Positions 31,842 through 39,472 of a stretch of 47,661 nucleotides of DNA are shown here, one piece after another; the first letter of the stretch is position 1, and each line of letters begins with the position of its first letter. Source of the stretch: an uncultured Lachnospiraceae bacterium (GTDB lineage Bacteria; Bacillota; Clostridia; Lachnospirales; Lachnospiraceae). Location: NCBI GenBank assembly GCA_944383835.1, contig CALWRE010000124.1:1-47661 (forward strand). The letters run 5' to 3'. The notes beneath the pieces were generated by a model. The model was not told the DNA's origin. It saw nothing but the letters and a program-made list of their open reading frames with translations, and did no database searches. Made by a program: the position numbers and the translations under genes.

Positions 31842-33305
31842 ATGAGTGAAGAGTATAAAAACCCGGAAGAAACCGGAGATGAAAAAGAGCAGCAGACGCC
31901 GGAAAATATCTCGAAAGAATCTTCTGCAGGCCATACGGACGATGATGATTATGAGAAGGTCTGCTTTATCTGCCGCAGGCCGGAGAGCCGTGCAGGCCGC
32001 CTGATCCGCATGCCCGGCAATATGGATATCTGCGCGGACTGTATGCAGAAGGCCTTTAATTCTCTGCAGGGCGGAAACCTGGGGCGGTACCAGGAGATTC
32101 TGAAAAATTATCCGGGGATGGGAATGGAGCTTTTAAATCTCAATGAATTGGGAATGAACAGTCCGGAAGTCCCCAAAAGGCAGAAGCTGAAAAAGAAAAA
32201 GGAAAAAGAGGCGGAGACTGCGCCGCAGTTTGACCGGCATAAGATTCCGGCTCCCCATCAGATGAAGGCGCAGTTAGACGAGTATGTGGTGGGGCAGGAA
32301 AAGGCGAAGAAGGCGATTTCCGTCGCCGTATACAATCATTACAAGAGGGTGACGGCCGATCCGTCCGACGGGGTGGAGATTGAAAAGTCCAACATGCTCC
32401 TGCTGGGCCCCACCGGCAGCGGCAAGACCTATCTGGTCAAGACCCTGGCCCGGCTTTTGGACGTGCCGCTGGCCATCGCCGACGCCACCTCCCTGACAGA
32501 GGCCGGTTATATCGGCGACGATATTGAGAGCGTGATCTCGAAGCTTCTGGCGGCTGCCGACAACGATGTGGAGAAGGCGGAGCACGGCATCGTCTACATC
32601 GATGAGATCGATAAGATTGCCAAGAAAAAGAATACGACGACCCGAGATGTGAGCGGCGAATCGGTTCAGCAGGAGCTTTTGAAGATGCTGGAGGGGGCCG
32701 AGGTGGAAGTGCCGGTGGGCTCCAACAGCAAAAATGCCATGGTGCCGATGACGACGGTGAACACCACAAACATCCTGTTTATCTGCGGGGGAGCCTTCCC
32801 TGACCTGGAGGATATCATCCGCGACCGGCTCAATAAGAGCGCCGGGATCGGGTTCAATGCGGAGCTGAAAGACCAGTTTGGAGACGATAAGAACATTCTT
32901 TCCTATGTCACCACGGAGGATCTGCGCCAGTTTGGCATGATTCCGGAGTTTTTAGGCCGCCTGCCTATTGTGGTGGCCCTGGAGCCTTTAAATGAGGCGC
33001 TGATGCTGCGGATCTTGAAGGAGCCCAAGAACGCGATTATCCGCCAGTACCAGAAGCTTTTGGCGATGGATGAGGTGCAGCTTCTCTTTGAGGACGATGC
33101 TCTCAAGGTGATTGCCAAAAAGGCCATGGAAAAGGAAACCGGGGCCAGGGCCCTGCGCTCCATCATTGAGGAATACATGATGGATATTATGTATGAGATT
33201 CCGAAGGACGACAATATCGGTTCGGTCACGATTACAAAGGAATATCTGGAAAATACCGGCGGGCCCCGGATTACGCTGCGGGGCATGGGACTGCTGGAGG
33301 GCTGA
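31842..33305 (+). CDS. clpX: Divergent ClpX-type AAA+ unfoldase
   Basis: This 487-residue ATPase has an N-terminal acidic extension of about 40 residues, a four-Cys zinc domain (Cys41, 44, 64, 67), a linker of about 70 residues rich in Lys/Glu, and the AAA+ core. Walker A GPTGSGKT is 189-196 and Walker B YIDEID is 252-257. The pore loop reads GYIG (222-225) rather than GYVG, and the ClpP-docking tripeptide IGF is present (336-338). The canonical second pore loop with RKHPHQE is replaced by an unrelated stretch (NSKNAMVPMTT). It is not beside clpP, tig or lon, so it may be a second ClpX. The start at 31842 follows AAAGGAG, 11-12 bases away. Confidence 0.88.
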   Translation: MSEEYKNPEETGDEKEQQTPENISKESSAGHTDDDDYEKVCFICRRPESRAGRLIRMPGNMDICADCMQKAFNSLQGGNLGRYQEILKNYPGMGMELLNLNELGMNSPEVPKRQKLKKKKEKEAETAPQFDRHKIPAPHQMKAQLDEYVVGQEKAKKAISVAVYNHYKRVTADPSDGVEIEKSNMLLLGPTGSGKTYLVKTLARLLDVPLAIADATSLTEAGYIGDDIESVISKLLAAADNDVEKAEHGIVYIDEIDKIAKKKNTTTRDVSGESVQQELLKMLEGAEVEVPVGSNSKNAMVPMTTVNTTNILFICGGAFPDLEDIIRDRLNKSAGIGFNAELKDQFGDDKNILSYVTTEDLRQFGMIPEFLGRLPIVVALEPLNEALMLRILKEPKNAIIRQYQKLLAMDEVQLLFEDDALKVIAKKAMEKETGARALRSIIEEYMMDIMYEIPKDDNIGSVTITKEYLENTGGPRITLRGMGLLEG

Positions 33306-33355
33306 GGCCTGGCCTAGGAGTCCCTGGCGGTTTGCCAAGGTCCGGCCGGCGGCAC

Positions 33356-33382
33356 AGGCGCCAAAACACCTTTTGGCGCCTT
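33356..33382. terminator. Perfect hairpin after the ClpX-like gene
   Basis: AGGCGCCAAAA (33356-33366) pairs with TTTTGGCGCCT (33371-33381) around CACC. There is no T-run after it on the plus strand, so it may be a weak terminator or an mRNA-end structure. Confidence 0.6.
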
Positions 33383-33423
33383 CCTCATAGCATAGAAATG
33401 AGAAGATTTTCCAGGAGAATCAA

Positions 33424-35127
33424 ATGCCGGAAAGGGAAGGGCAGAGAATCTGCACACAAAATATAATGTCGGGGGATTACGGGGATTTTATCGTAGACTA
33501 CGGCCTGTCGGAGAGCGAGGCAGGCATGCCTTCGACCTACTGCAGCCAGGTGGTAAACAGCCGCTATGTCTCCTTCTATGTGCCCAGGGAGGAATGGGAG
33601 CCCTTAAGCTATAGCCGTATTCCCTACACGATGATACCGAAACTCTTTTCCCTTCAGGATACCACCAGCATGACGGAGGCGGGGATCCTGCAGGTGCGCC
33701 AGTCGGCGCTGGGGCTTACCGGGCAGGGCGTACTGCTCGGGCTTATCGACACGGGGATCGACTACCGCAGCCCTGCGTTTCGCAGTGCAGACGGCAGCAC
33801 GCGGATTGAGGCGATCTGGGATCAGACCATAGAGGAAGGGCCGCAGCCCCGCCTGTTAGACTATGGAACCGAATACCGCAGGGAACAGATTGACGAGGCC
33901 CTGCGGGCAGGAGACCCTTACGCGGTAGTTCCTTCACGGGATGAGTCAGGGCACGGCACCTTTATGGCAGGGGTGGCGGCCGGCAGCGAGCTGCCGGAGG
34001 ATCATTTCACCGGGGCCGCTCCCGGTACGGTTCTTGCCATGGTGAAGCTAAAGCCTGCCAAGCGGTATCTGCGGGATTTTTTTCAGATACGGGAGGAGAC
34101 GCAGGCTTATCAGGAAAATGATATTATGCTGGCGGTCTCCTACTTGCGCAGGCTGCGGGAGGAGCTGAAGCTGCCGTTAGTCATCCTGTGCTGCCTGGGA
34201 ACCAACTGGGGGAGCCATACCGGAGCCTCGCCCCTTTCGCAGACTCTTTCGATGCTGACGGGACAGCCGGGGATATCGGTGGTGGTGCCGTCGGGCAATG
34301 AAACGGGGCTGTCCCACCATTATCGGGGACAGATTCTCCGGGAAGGGGACTATGAGGATGTGGAGATCCGGGTGGCCCCGGAGGAAAGGGGGTTCCAGCT
34401 GGAACTGTGGGCGCAGATTCCGGACCGCTTCTCCGTAGCCATCCTTTCGCCGGGAGGCGACAATGTGCCCCAGATCCCGGCGCGGCTGGGCGAAAATCAG
34501 CGGGTGAATTTTGTGCTGGAAAACTCGATGGTGGACGTCAGCTACCGGCTCTTGGACGTCCGCTCCAACAGCCAGCTCATCGTTCTCCAGTTTCGCACGC
34601 CAGCCCCCGGCGTATGGACGGTAAGGGTCTACAGCGTGCGTCTTTTAACCGGCGTTTTTCATATGTGGCTCCCGGTACAGGGTTTCAGCCAGGATGAGAC
34701 GGTTTTTCTGAATCCGGATCCGGATACGACGCTGACCGTTCCCTCCGCCGCAGACGGCATTTTATCGGTGGGAGCCTACAATCACAACACCGGGGGGATT
34801 TATATCCGCTCCGGCCGCGGCTATACGAGGCTGGGGGAGGTCAAGCCGGATCTGGCGGCTCCGGGCGTGGATATCTATGGACCGGGGGCGCAGGGACAGT
34901 ATGTCCGGCGTACCGGAACCTGCCCGGCGGCGGCCCATGCGGCGGGGGCGGCGGCCTGTCTCCTGGAATGGGGGATTGTCCGCGGGGAGAATCTGCTGAT
35001 GGACAGCAGCGCGGTTCGCTCTCTTTTAATCCAGGGGGCTTCGCGTAATCCAAACCTCGTCTACCCCAACCGGGAGTGGGGATATGGAACCCTGGATCTG
35101 TACGGGGCCTTCGAAAGCCTGCGCTGA
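33424..35127 (+). CDS. S8-family subtilase (Csp-like) with Ser-to-Cys active site
   Basis: This 567-residue protein has the architecture of clostridial Csp-like subtilases, with an internal non-catalytic domain and the end NREWGYGTLDLYGAF. Asp109 (LIDTGID), His177 (SGHGTFMAG) and the oxyanion Asn (VPSGNETG) are intact. The usual GTS nucleophile motif reads GTC (TGTCPAAAHAAGAA), so the nucleophile position is Cys500, encoded by TGC at 34921-34923. No signal peptide is seen. Csp proteins act in spore germination, some as pseudoproteases, so this may be a non-catalytic or thiol-dependent relative. The start has a CAGGAG site. Confidence 0.9.
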   Translation: MPEREGQRICTQNIMSGDYGDFIVDYGLSESEAGMPSTYCSQVVNSRYVSFYVPREEWEPLSYSRIPYTMIPKLFSLQDTTSMTEAGILQVRQSALGLTGQGVLLGLIDTGIDYRSPAFRSADGSTRIEAIWDQTIEEGPQPRLLDYGTEYRREQIDEALRAGDPYAVVPSRDESGHGTFMAGVAAGSELPEDHFTGAAPGTVLAMVKLKPAKRYLRDFFQIREETQAYQENDIMLAVSYLRRLREELKLPLVILCCLGTNWGSHTGASPLSQTLSMLTGQPGISVVVPSGNETGLSHHYRGQILREGDYEDVEIRVAPEERGFQLELWAQIPDRFSVAILSPGGDNVPQIPARLGENQRVNFVLENSMVDVSYRLLDVRSNSQLIVLQFRTPAPGVWTVRVYSVRLLTGVFHMWLPVQGFSQDETVFLNPDPDTTLTVPSAADGILSVGAYNHNTGGIYIRSGRGYTRLGEVKPDLAAPGVDIYGPGAQGQYVRRTGTCPAAAHAAGAAACLLEWGIVRGENLLMDSSAVRSLLIQGASRNPNLVYPNREWGYGTLDLYGAFESLR

Positions 35128-35145
35128 CTGCTTTTTATTTCTCCG

Positions 35146-35172
35146 GCGGACAGATTTTGCCTGTCTGCTGTT
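35146..35172 (+). terminator. Probable terminator after the subtilase
   Basis: GCGGACAG (35146-35153) pairs with CTGTCTGC (35161-35168), one G-T pair, followed by TGTTTA. The T-run is short. Confidence 0.5.
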
Positions 35173-35242
35173 TAGAACACACACGAATGGACATATTTTC
35201 AGATAGGACGGGCAAAATACGAAAGGATAGCAGGAGGGCGAG

Positions 35243-36424
35243 ATGAACAGTTTTACGTTTCAGATTCCAACGGAAATCGTGTTTGGGAAGGACTCGGAGG
35301 CGCTGACGGCCTCCCTGGTGCGTAAATACAAGGGCAGCCGGGTGATGATCGTCTATGGAGGAGGCAGCGCGGTGCGAAGCGGTCTTTTGGAGCGGATCTG
35401 CAGCCAGTTTGACGAGGCCGGCCTTGCCTACGAGACTCTGGGCGGCGTCCACCCCAATCCCCATCTGGATTTCGCCAGAGAGGGAGTGAAAAAGGCAATC
35501 GGCTGGGGCGCCGACTTTTTCCTGGCGGTCGGAGGCGGCAGCGTCATCGATACGGCGAAGGCCATGGCCATCGGGACGGCGAATCCGGATACGGATCTCT
35601 GGAAGTTCTGGACGAAGGAAGAGACGGTGACGGGGAGCCTGCCGGTGGGGGTAATCCTGACAATCCCGGCTGCCGGCAGCGAGACCAGCGATTCGGCGGT
35701 TTTAACCAATATGGAGAACGGAGCCAAGCGGGGCCTGAGCACGCCGTTTAACCGGCCGGCCTTTGCGGTGATGAATCCGGAGCTGACCTACACCCTGCCC
35801 GCCTATCAGGCGGCCTGCGGGGTGGTGGACATTATGATGCACACGATGGACCGGTATTTTAACCCGGTTACCGATAACCAGCTTACCGACGAGATTGCCG
35901 AGGCCCTGCTTCGGACGGCGATCCACAACGGGACGATTGCGGTGAAAAACAGCCATGACTACGGCGCGATGAGCGAGCTGATGTGGTGCGGCAGCCTTTC
36001 CCACAACGGCCTGACCGGCCTGGGCGGGCGCAAGGACTTTGCCCCGCACCAGCTGGGACATGAGCTCAGCGCCATGTTCGACGTGGCCCACGGGGCGAGC
36101 CTTTCGGCGATCTGGGGTTCCTGGGCCCGCTATGTCTACAAAACGGACGTGGCCCGTTTTGCCCGTTTTGCCGCCTCGGTCTGGGGAATCCGGGGAGCCA
36201 GCGAGGAGGCGGCGGCCATTGCGGGAATCCATGCGGCGGAGGAATATTTTACTTCTCTGGGAATGCCGATCAGCTTTTCCGGCCTGGGGATCGGCCTGCA
36301 GCCCGACGAAGTGCTCCATGAGCTGGCCCTTCGCTGCACCTATTCCCGCACCCGCAAGGTAGGGACGTTCCAGGTGCTGGACGAGGCGGATCTGTATGAA
36401 ATCTATAAGGCGGCCAATGTGTGA
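35243..36424 (+). CDS. Iron-containing alcohol dehydrogenase (butanol dehydrogenase-like)
   Basis: This 393-residue group III dehydrogenase reduces aldehydes or ketones with NAD(P)H. The nucleotide loop is GGGS (97-100, VGGGSVIDTAKA). Metal ligands are Asp196 and His200 (VVDIMMHTMD), His269 or His273 (FAPHQLGHELS) and His283 (DVAHGASLSA). The pattern is nearest to the BdhA/YqhD-like branch. The ribosome site is AGGAGGGCGAG. Its stop overlaps the start of the next gene, so it is co-transcribed with the helicase although no functional link is obvious. Confidence 0.94.
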   Translation: MNSFTFQIPTEIVFGKDSEALTASLVRKYKGSRVMIVYGGGSAVRSGLLERICSQFDEAGLAYETLGGVHPNPHLDFAREGVKKAIGWGADFFLAVGGGSVIDTAKAMAIGTANPDTDLWKFWTKEETVTGSLPVGVILTIPAAGSETSDSAVLTNMENGAKRGLSTPFNRPAFAVMNPELTYTLPAYQAACGVVDIMMHTMDRYFNPVTDNQLTDEIAEALLRTAIHNGTIAVKNSHDYGAMSELMWCGSLSHNGLTGLGGRKDFAPHQLGHELSAMFDVAHGASLSAIWGSWARYVYKTDVARFARFAASVWGIRGASEEAAAIAGIHAAEEYFTSLGMPISFSGLGIGLQPDEVLHELALRCTYSRTRKVGTFQVLDEADLYEIYKAANV

Positions 36425-38463
36425 TGGAGATGACGAAGGAAGAATTATCAAAGCTTTATCAGGATATTTTATTGGAGCTGCCGGGAAAGGGCAGCCGGGA
36501 CAGCTTAAAGAGCCTGCAGCAGAAAATAAAAATGGTTCTGCGCCACGGCAGCCAGAAGAAAATCAAGGATGAGACTCTGGTATCGGAGCTCATCCATCTG
36601 GTGCCTATTATGACGGAGCTCAAGGCAAGGCACCGCTTTGAGGCCCAGGTGGCCCTTTCCCTGCCGCAGGTCCTTTCCGTCTGCGACCGTCTGGCGGCGA
36701 TTCGTCTGCGGGATTATGAGAAGATCGAGGAGGACAAGCCGTCTCTTACGGAGCTTTTTGCCTGCTTTTACCATGGACGCAAGGAAATCCTGCTCCTGCC
36801 GCCGGCCAAAGCATTTCGGACCCGCTACATAGAAATGCAGATTTTGGCGAAGGTGAAGGAGACGGTGCCGGAGCGGCCGCCGGAGGAATATCCGCTGGCC
36901 AGGGAGATGAAGCGCCATTTCATCCTCCATATCGGTGCGACCAACACGGGAAAAACCCATGACGCCCTGGAGGATTTAAAGATGGCCTCCGAGGGAGTGT
37001 ATCTTGCTCCACTGCGCCTGCTGGCGATGGAGGTGCAGGAGAAAATGCTGGACGAGGGGATATTCTGTTCCCTTCTCACCGGTGAGGAAGAGGATATCCG
37101 GGCCTCGGCCACGCTGCTTGCGGCGACGGTGGAAAAGCTGGATATCCATCATTCCTATGAGACGGCGGTCATCGACGAGTGCCAGATGATTTCCGACCCC
37201 CAGAGGGGAGCGGCCTGGACCAGGGCGATTTTGGGGATCCGGGCAGAGCGCATCCATCTGTGCATGGCCCCCGAGGCGGAGCGCATTATCCGGGCGCTGA
37301 TTGCGGACTGCAAAGACAGCTTTGAGATTGTGCGGCATCGCCGCCGGACGCCTCTGATTTACCAGGACAAGCCTTATCGTTTTCCGAAGGATATTACGCC
37401 AGGGGACGCTCTGGTGGTCTTTTCGCGGAAAACGGCCCTGTCGCTGGCGGCGGAGCTTCGCCGGGACGGGATTCAGGCCGGTGTGATTTACGGGGCCCTT
37501 CCCTATGCGGCCCGCAAGCGCCAGGTGCGGCGTTTCCTGGACGGGGAGACGAAGGTGTTAGTCACCACAGACGCCATCGGGATGGGGATGAACCTGCCGA
37601 TCCGCCGGATTGTCTTTATGGACATTGTAAAGTATGACGGCAAGGAAAGGCGGCTTCTGACCACGGCGGAGACCAAGCAGATTGCCGGCCGGGCCGGGCG
37701 GCTGGGGATGTATGACGAAGGATATGTGACCTGCATCGAAAAAAGCGAGGTAATCCGGGATAATCTGGAGACGGAAACGGAAGAGATCACCCAGGCCAGG
37801 CTGAATTTTTCCGAGGCTCTCCTGGATTCGGACTACGACCTGGAGAAGCTGATCCGCATGTGGTCCTTCGCCCAGGTGCCGGAAAAATACAATAAGATGG
37901 ACACCGAGGAACCCCTGACCCTGTTAAAGGCCCTGCGGAAGGCCGGGGTGAAGGCCTCCGGCAGAGAGGCCAACGCGGTGCTGTATCAGATGATTACGGT
38001 GGGCTTTGACATCGAGGTGGAGGAGCTGATGGAGCAGTGGCTGGAGGCCTGTCTGATGTATCTGGACGGGACAGACCGGCTGCCCTTCCCGGACTGCCAG
38101 GTGACGGAGCTTTCGGAGATGGAGCTGGCCTGCCGGAAGCTGGATCTGTATTATCAGCTCTGCCATCGCTTCGGTCTGCCCTGTGAGGAGGAGCGAGTGG
38201 CGGCGGAGAAGGACCGGCTGGCGGCCTCCATCGACGAAACCATCGCCAAAAACATTCAGAATTATCACAAGCGCTGCCGTATCTGCGGCAGGCCGCTGGC
38301 CTGGAACACGCCCTTTGGCGTCTGTTCCCGCTGCTTTGAGAATGAGAGAAGCCGCCATGGAGGCAGATATAGGGAAAGCAAAGAGAGAACGAAAGAGAAA
38401 AGTCTTTCACCGGTAAGACTTTCATCCGGGCATGCGAGGAGAGAGAATGGACAAAAAAGATAA
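36424..38463 (+). CDS. Suv3-like superfamily 2 RNA helicase with C-terminal zinc ribbon
   Basis: This 679-residue helicase resembles the Suv3 family. An N-terminal helical domain is followed by Walker A GATNTGKT (171-178), LAPLRLLAMEV, the motif II variant DECQ (251-254) in DECQMISDPQRGAAWTRA, and the second RecA domain with TTDAIGMGMNLPIRRIVF and QIAGRAGRLG. A Cys4 zinc ribbon (Cys618, 621, 634, 637) lies near the end. Suv3 unwinds RNA for degradation; bacterial relatives are sparse. The start is ATG 36424, overlapping the previous stop by one base; GTG 36421 is an alternative. It overlaps the MerR gene by 17 bases. Confidence 0.88.
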   Translation: MEMTKEELSKLYQDILLELPGKGSRDSLKSLQQKIKMVLRHGSQKKIKDETLVSELIHLVPIMTELKARHRFEAQVALSLPQVLSVCDRLAAIRLRDYEKIEEDKPSLTELFACFYHGRKEILLLPPAKAFRTRYIEMQILAKVKETVPERPPEEYPLAREMKRHFILHIGATNTGKTHDALEDLKMASEGVYLAPLRLLAMEVQEKMLDEGIFCSLLTGEEEDIRASATLLAATVEKLDIHHSYETAVIDECQMISDPQRGAAWTRAILGIRAERIHLCMAPEAERIIRALIADCKDSFEIVRHRRRTPLIYQDKPYRFPKDITPGDALVVFSRKTALSLAAELRRDGIQAGVIYGALPYAARKRQVRRFLDGETKVLVTTDAIGMGMNLPIRRIVFMDIVKYDGKERRLLTTAETKQIAGRAGRLGMYDEGYVTCIEKSEVIRDNLETETEEITQARLNFSEALLDSDYDLEKLIRMWSFAQVPEKYNKMDTEEPLTLLKALRKAGVKASGREANAVLYQMITVGFDIEVEELMEQWLEACLMYLDGTDRLPFPDCQVTELSEMELACRKLDLYYQLCHRFGLPCEEERVAAEKDRLAASIDETIAKNIQNYHKRCRICGRPLAWNTPFGVCSRCFENERSRHGGRYRESKERTKEKSLSPVRLSSGHARRENGQKR

Positions 38464-39289
38464 GCCCCTGTACAGTATTGGAGAGATGGAAAGAATATCC
38501 GGGCTCAATGCACAGACGATCCGCCGTTACGACGCCAAGGGGATACTGCTTGGCCAAAGGGATGAAACCAACGGCTACCGCTACTATGATTCCATAGAGC
38601 TGTGCATGGCCATGTGCATCCGATATTGGAGAAACTGCGGTTTTACCTTGGCGGAAGTAGACGAATTCATGAAGGAGAAGGTGGAGACCCAGATTGAAAT
38701 GACAGGAGAGCTTCGGGCCCGGCTGGAGAGAGAGCAGCTCCTTTTGGATGGGAAACTGGCTGTTTTGAGCGAATTGCATCGGGCTCTGAAGCGGTTTTAC
38801 ACGGCGCCCAAGGAATGCGGCTTGGCTGTCCGCCCGGCGATGGTCGGCATTTTTTACCGGGACCATAATGAATTGGTCCGGGAAGAAGAGGATATGGGGC
38901 AGATGGCGGAATGGGTGGGGGCGACGCCGCTGGTGCAGCCGATGTTCTGTCTGAGCCAGGATATGATCTTTGCGGAGGGACATCCCCAGACTACCTATAA
39001 AATCGGCCTGTGGGTGCAGGAAAAGTATGCCAAGATATGCAGGCTGCCTCTGGATGACTCCTGCGTACATATACCGGAGGGCCAGTGCATTTATACGATT
39101 TTTGAAGGCTACGATGCGGTGGGAGATTATGCCTGCTATCTGGATGAGATTCGCGACCGGGTGACGGAGTATGCCCAGGAGAGGAACCTGAGGGTGGGCG
39201 GCCCGATTTACGGCAGCTCCTTTTACAGCAGCCGGACGGAGAGAGGGCTGCACCATCTGGCCCACCTCTGGATTCCCGTACAGGAATAA
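38447..39289 (+). CDS. MerR-family regulator with effector-binding domain
   Basis: This 280-residue regulator has a MerR winged helix (YSIGEMERISGLNAQTIRRY, then GYRYYD), a coiled-coil dimerisation helix (about 70-115) and a C-terminal GyrI-like ligand domain of about 150 residues. It is therefore the BltR/BmrR type that answers small molecules rather than metals. The start at 38447 follows AGGAGAGAG inside the helicase gene. A MerR-style promoter lies directly downstream in front of the flavoprotein gene, the likely target. Confidence 0.9.
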   Translation: MDKKDKPLYSIGEMERISGLNAQTIRRYDAKGILLGQRDETNGYRYYDSIELCMAMCIRYWRNCGFTLAEVDEFMKEKVETQIEMTGELRARLEREQLLLDGKLAVLSELHRALKRFYTAPKECGLAVRPAMVGIFYRDHNELVREEEDMGQMAEWVGATPLVQPMFCLSQDMIFAEGHPQTTYKIGLWVQEKYAKICRLPLDDSCVHIPEGQCIYTIFEGYDAVGDYACYLDEIRDRVTEYAQERNLRVGGPIYGSSFYSSRTERGLHHLAHLWIPVQE

Positions 39290-39328
39290 GAAATTTCTGA
39301 AACACAAAAAATGTTTGTTAAAAGATTA

Positions 39329-39358
39329 TTGACCCTTACATGGGTAAGCCCGTAGAAT
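39329..39358 (+). promoter_or_regulatory. MerR-type promoter with dyad in the long spacer
   Basis: TTGACC (39329-39334) and TAGAAT (39353-39358) are separated by 18 bases, longer than the other promoters here. A perfect dyad CTTAC-N4-GTAAG (39335-39348) fills the spacer. Over-long spacers with a central dyad are the hallmark of MerR-controlled promoters. Confidence 0.75.
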
Positions 39359-39385
39359 TCTATTTTAGAAACGGGCTTTATTTTT
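39346..39385 (+). terminator. Intrinsic terminator overlapping the MerR-type promoter
   Basis: AAGCCCG (39346-39352) pairs with CGGGCTT (39372-39378), followed by TTTATTTTT. The upstream arm lies in the promoter spacer, so only transcripts coming from the MerR gene contain the full hairpin. Confidence 0.75.
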
Positions 39386-39472
39386 GTCCGCTTTCTGCCA
39401 TATCACAGGATCGCGGACCGGGGCGGACGGCCTGCGGACCGCGGACAGAAGGAAAGAAAGGAGAGGAGAAAC

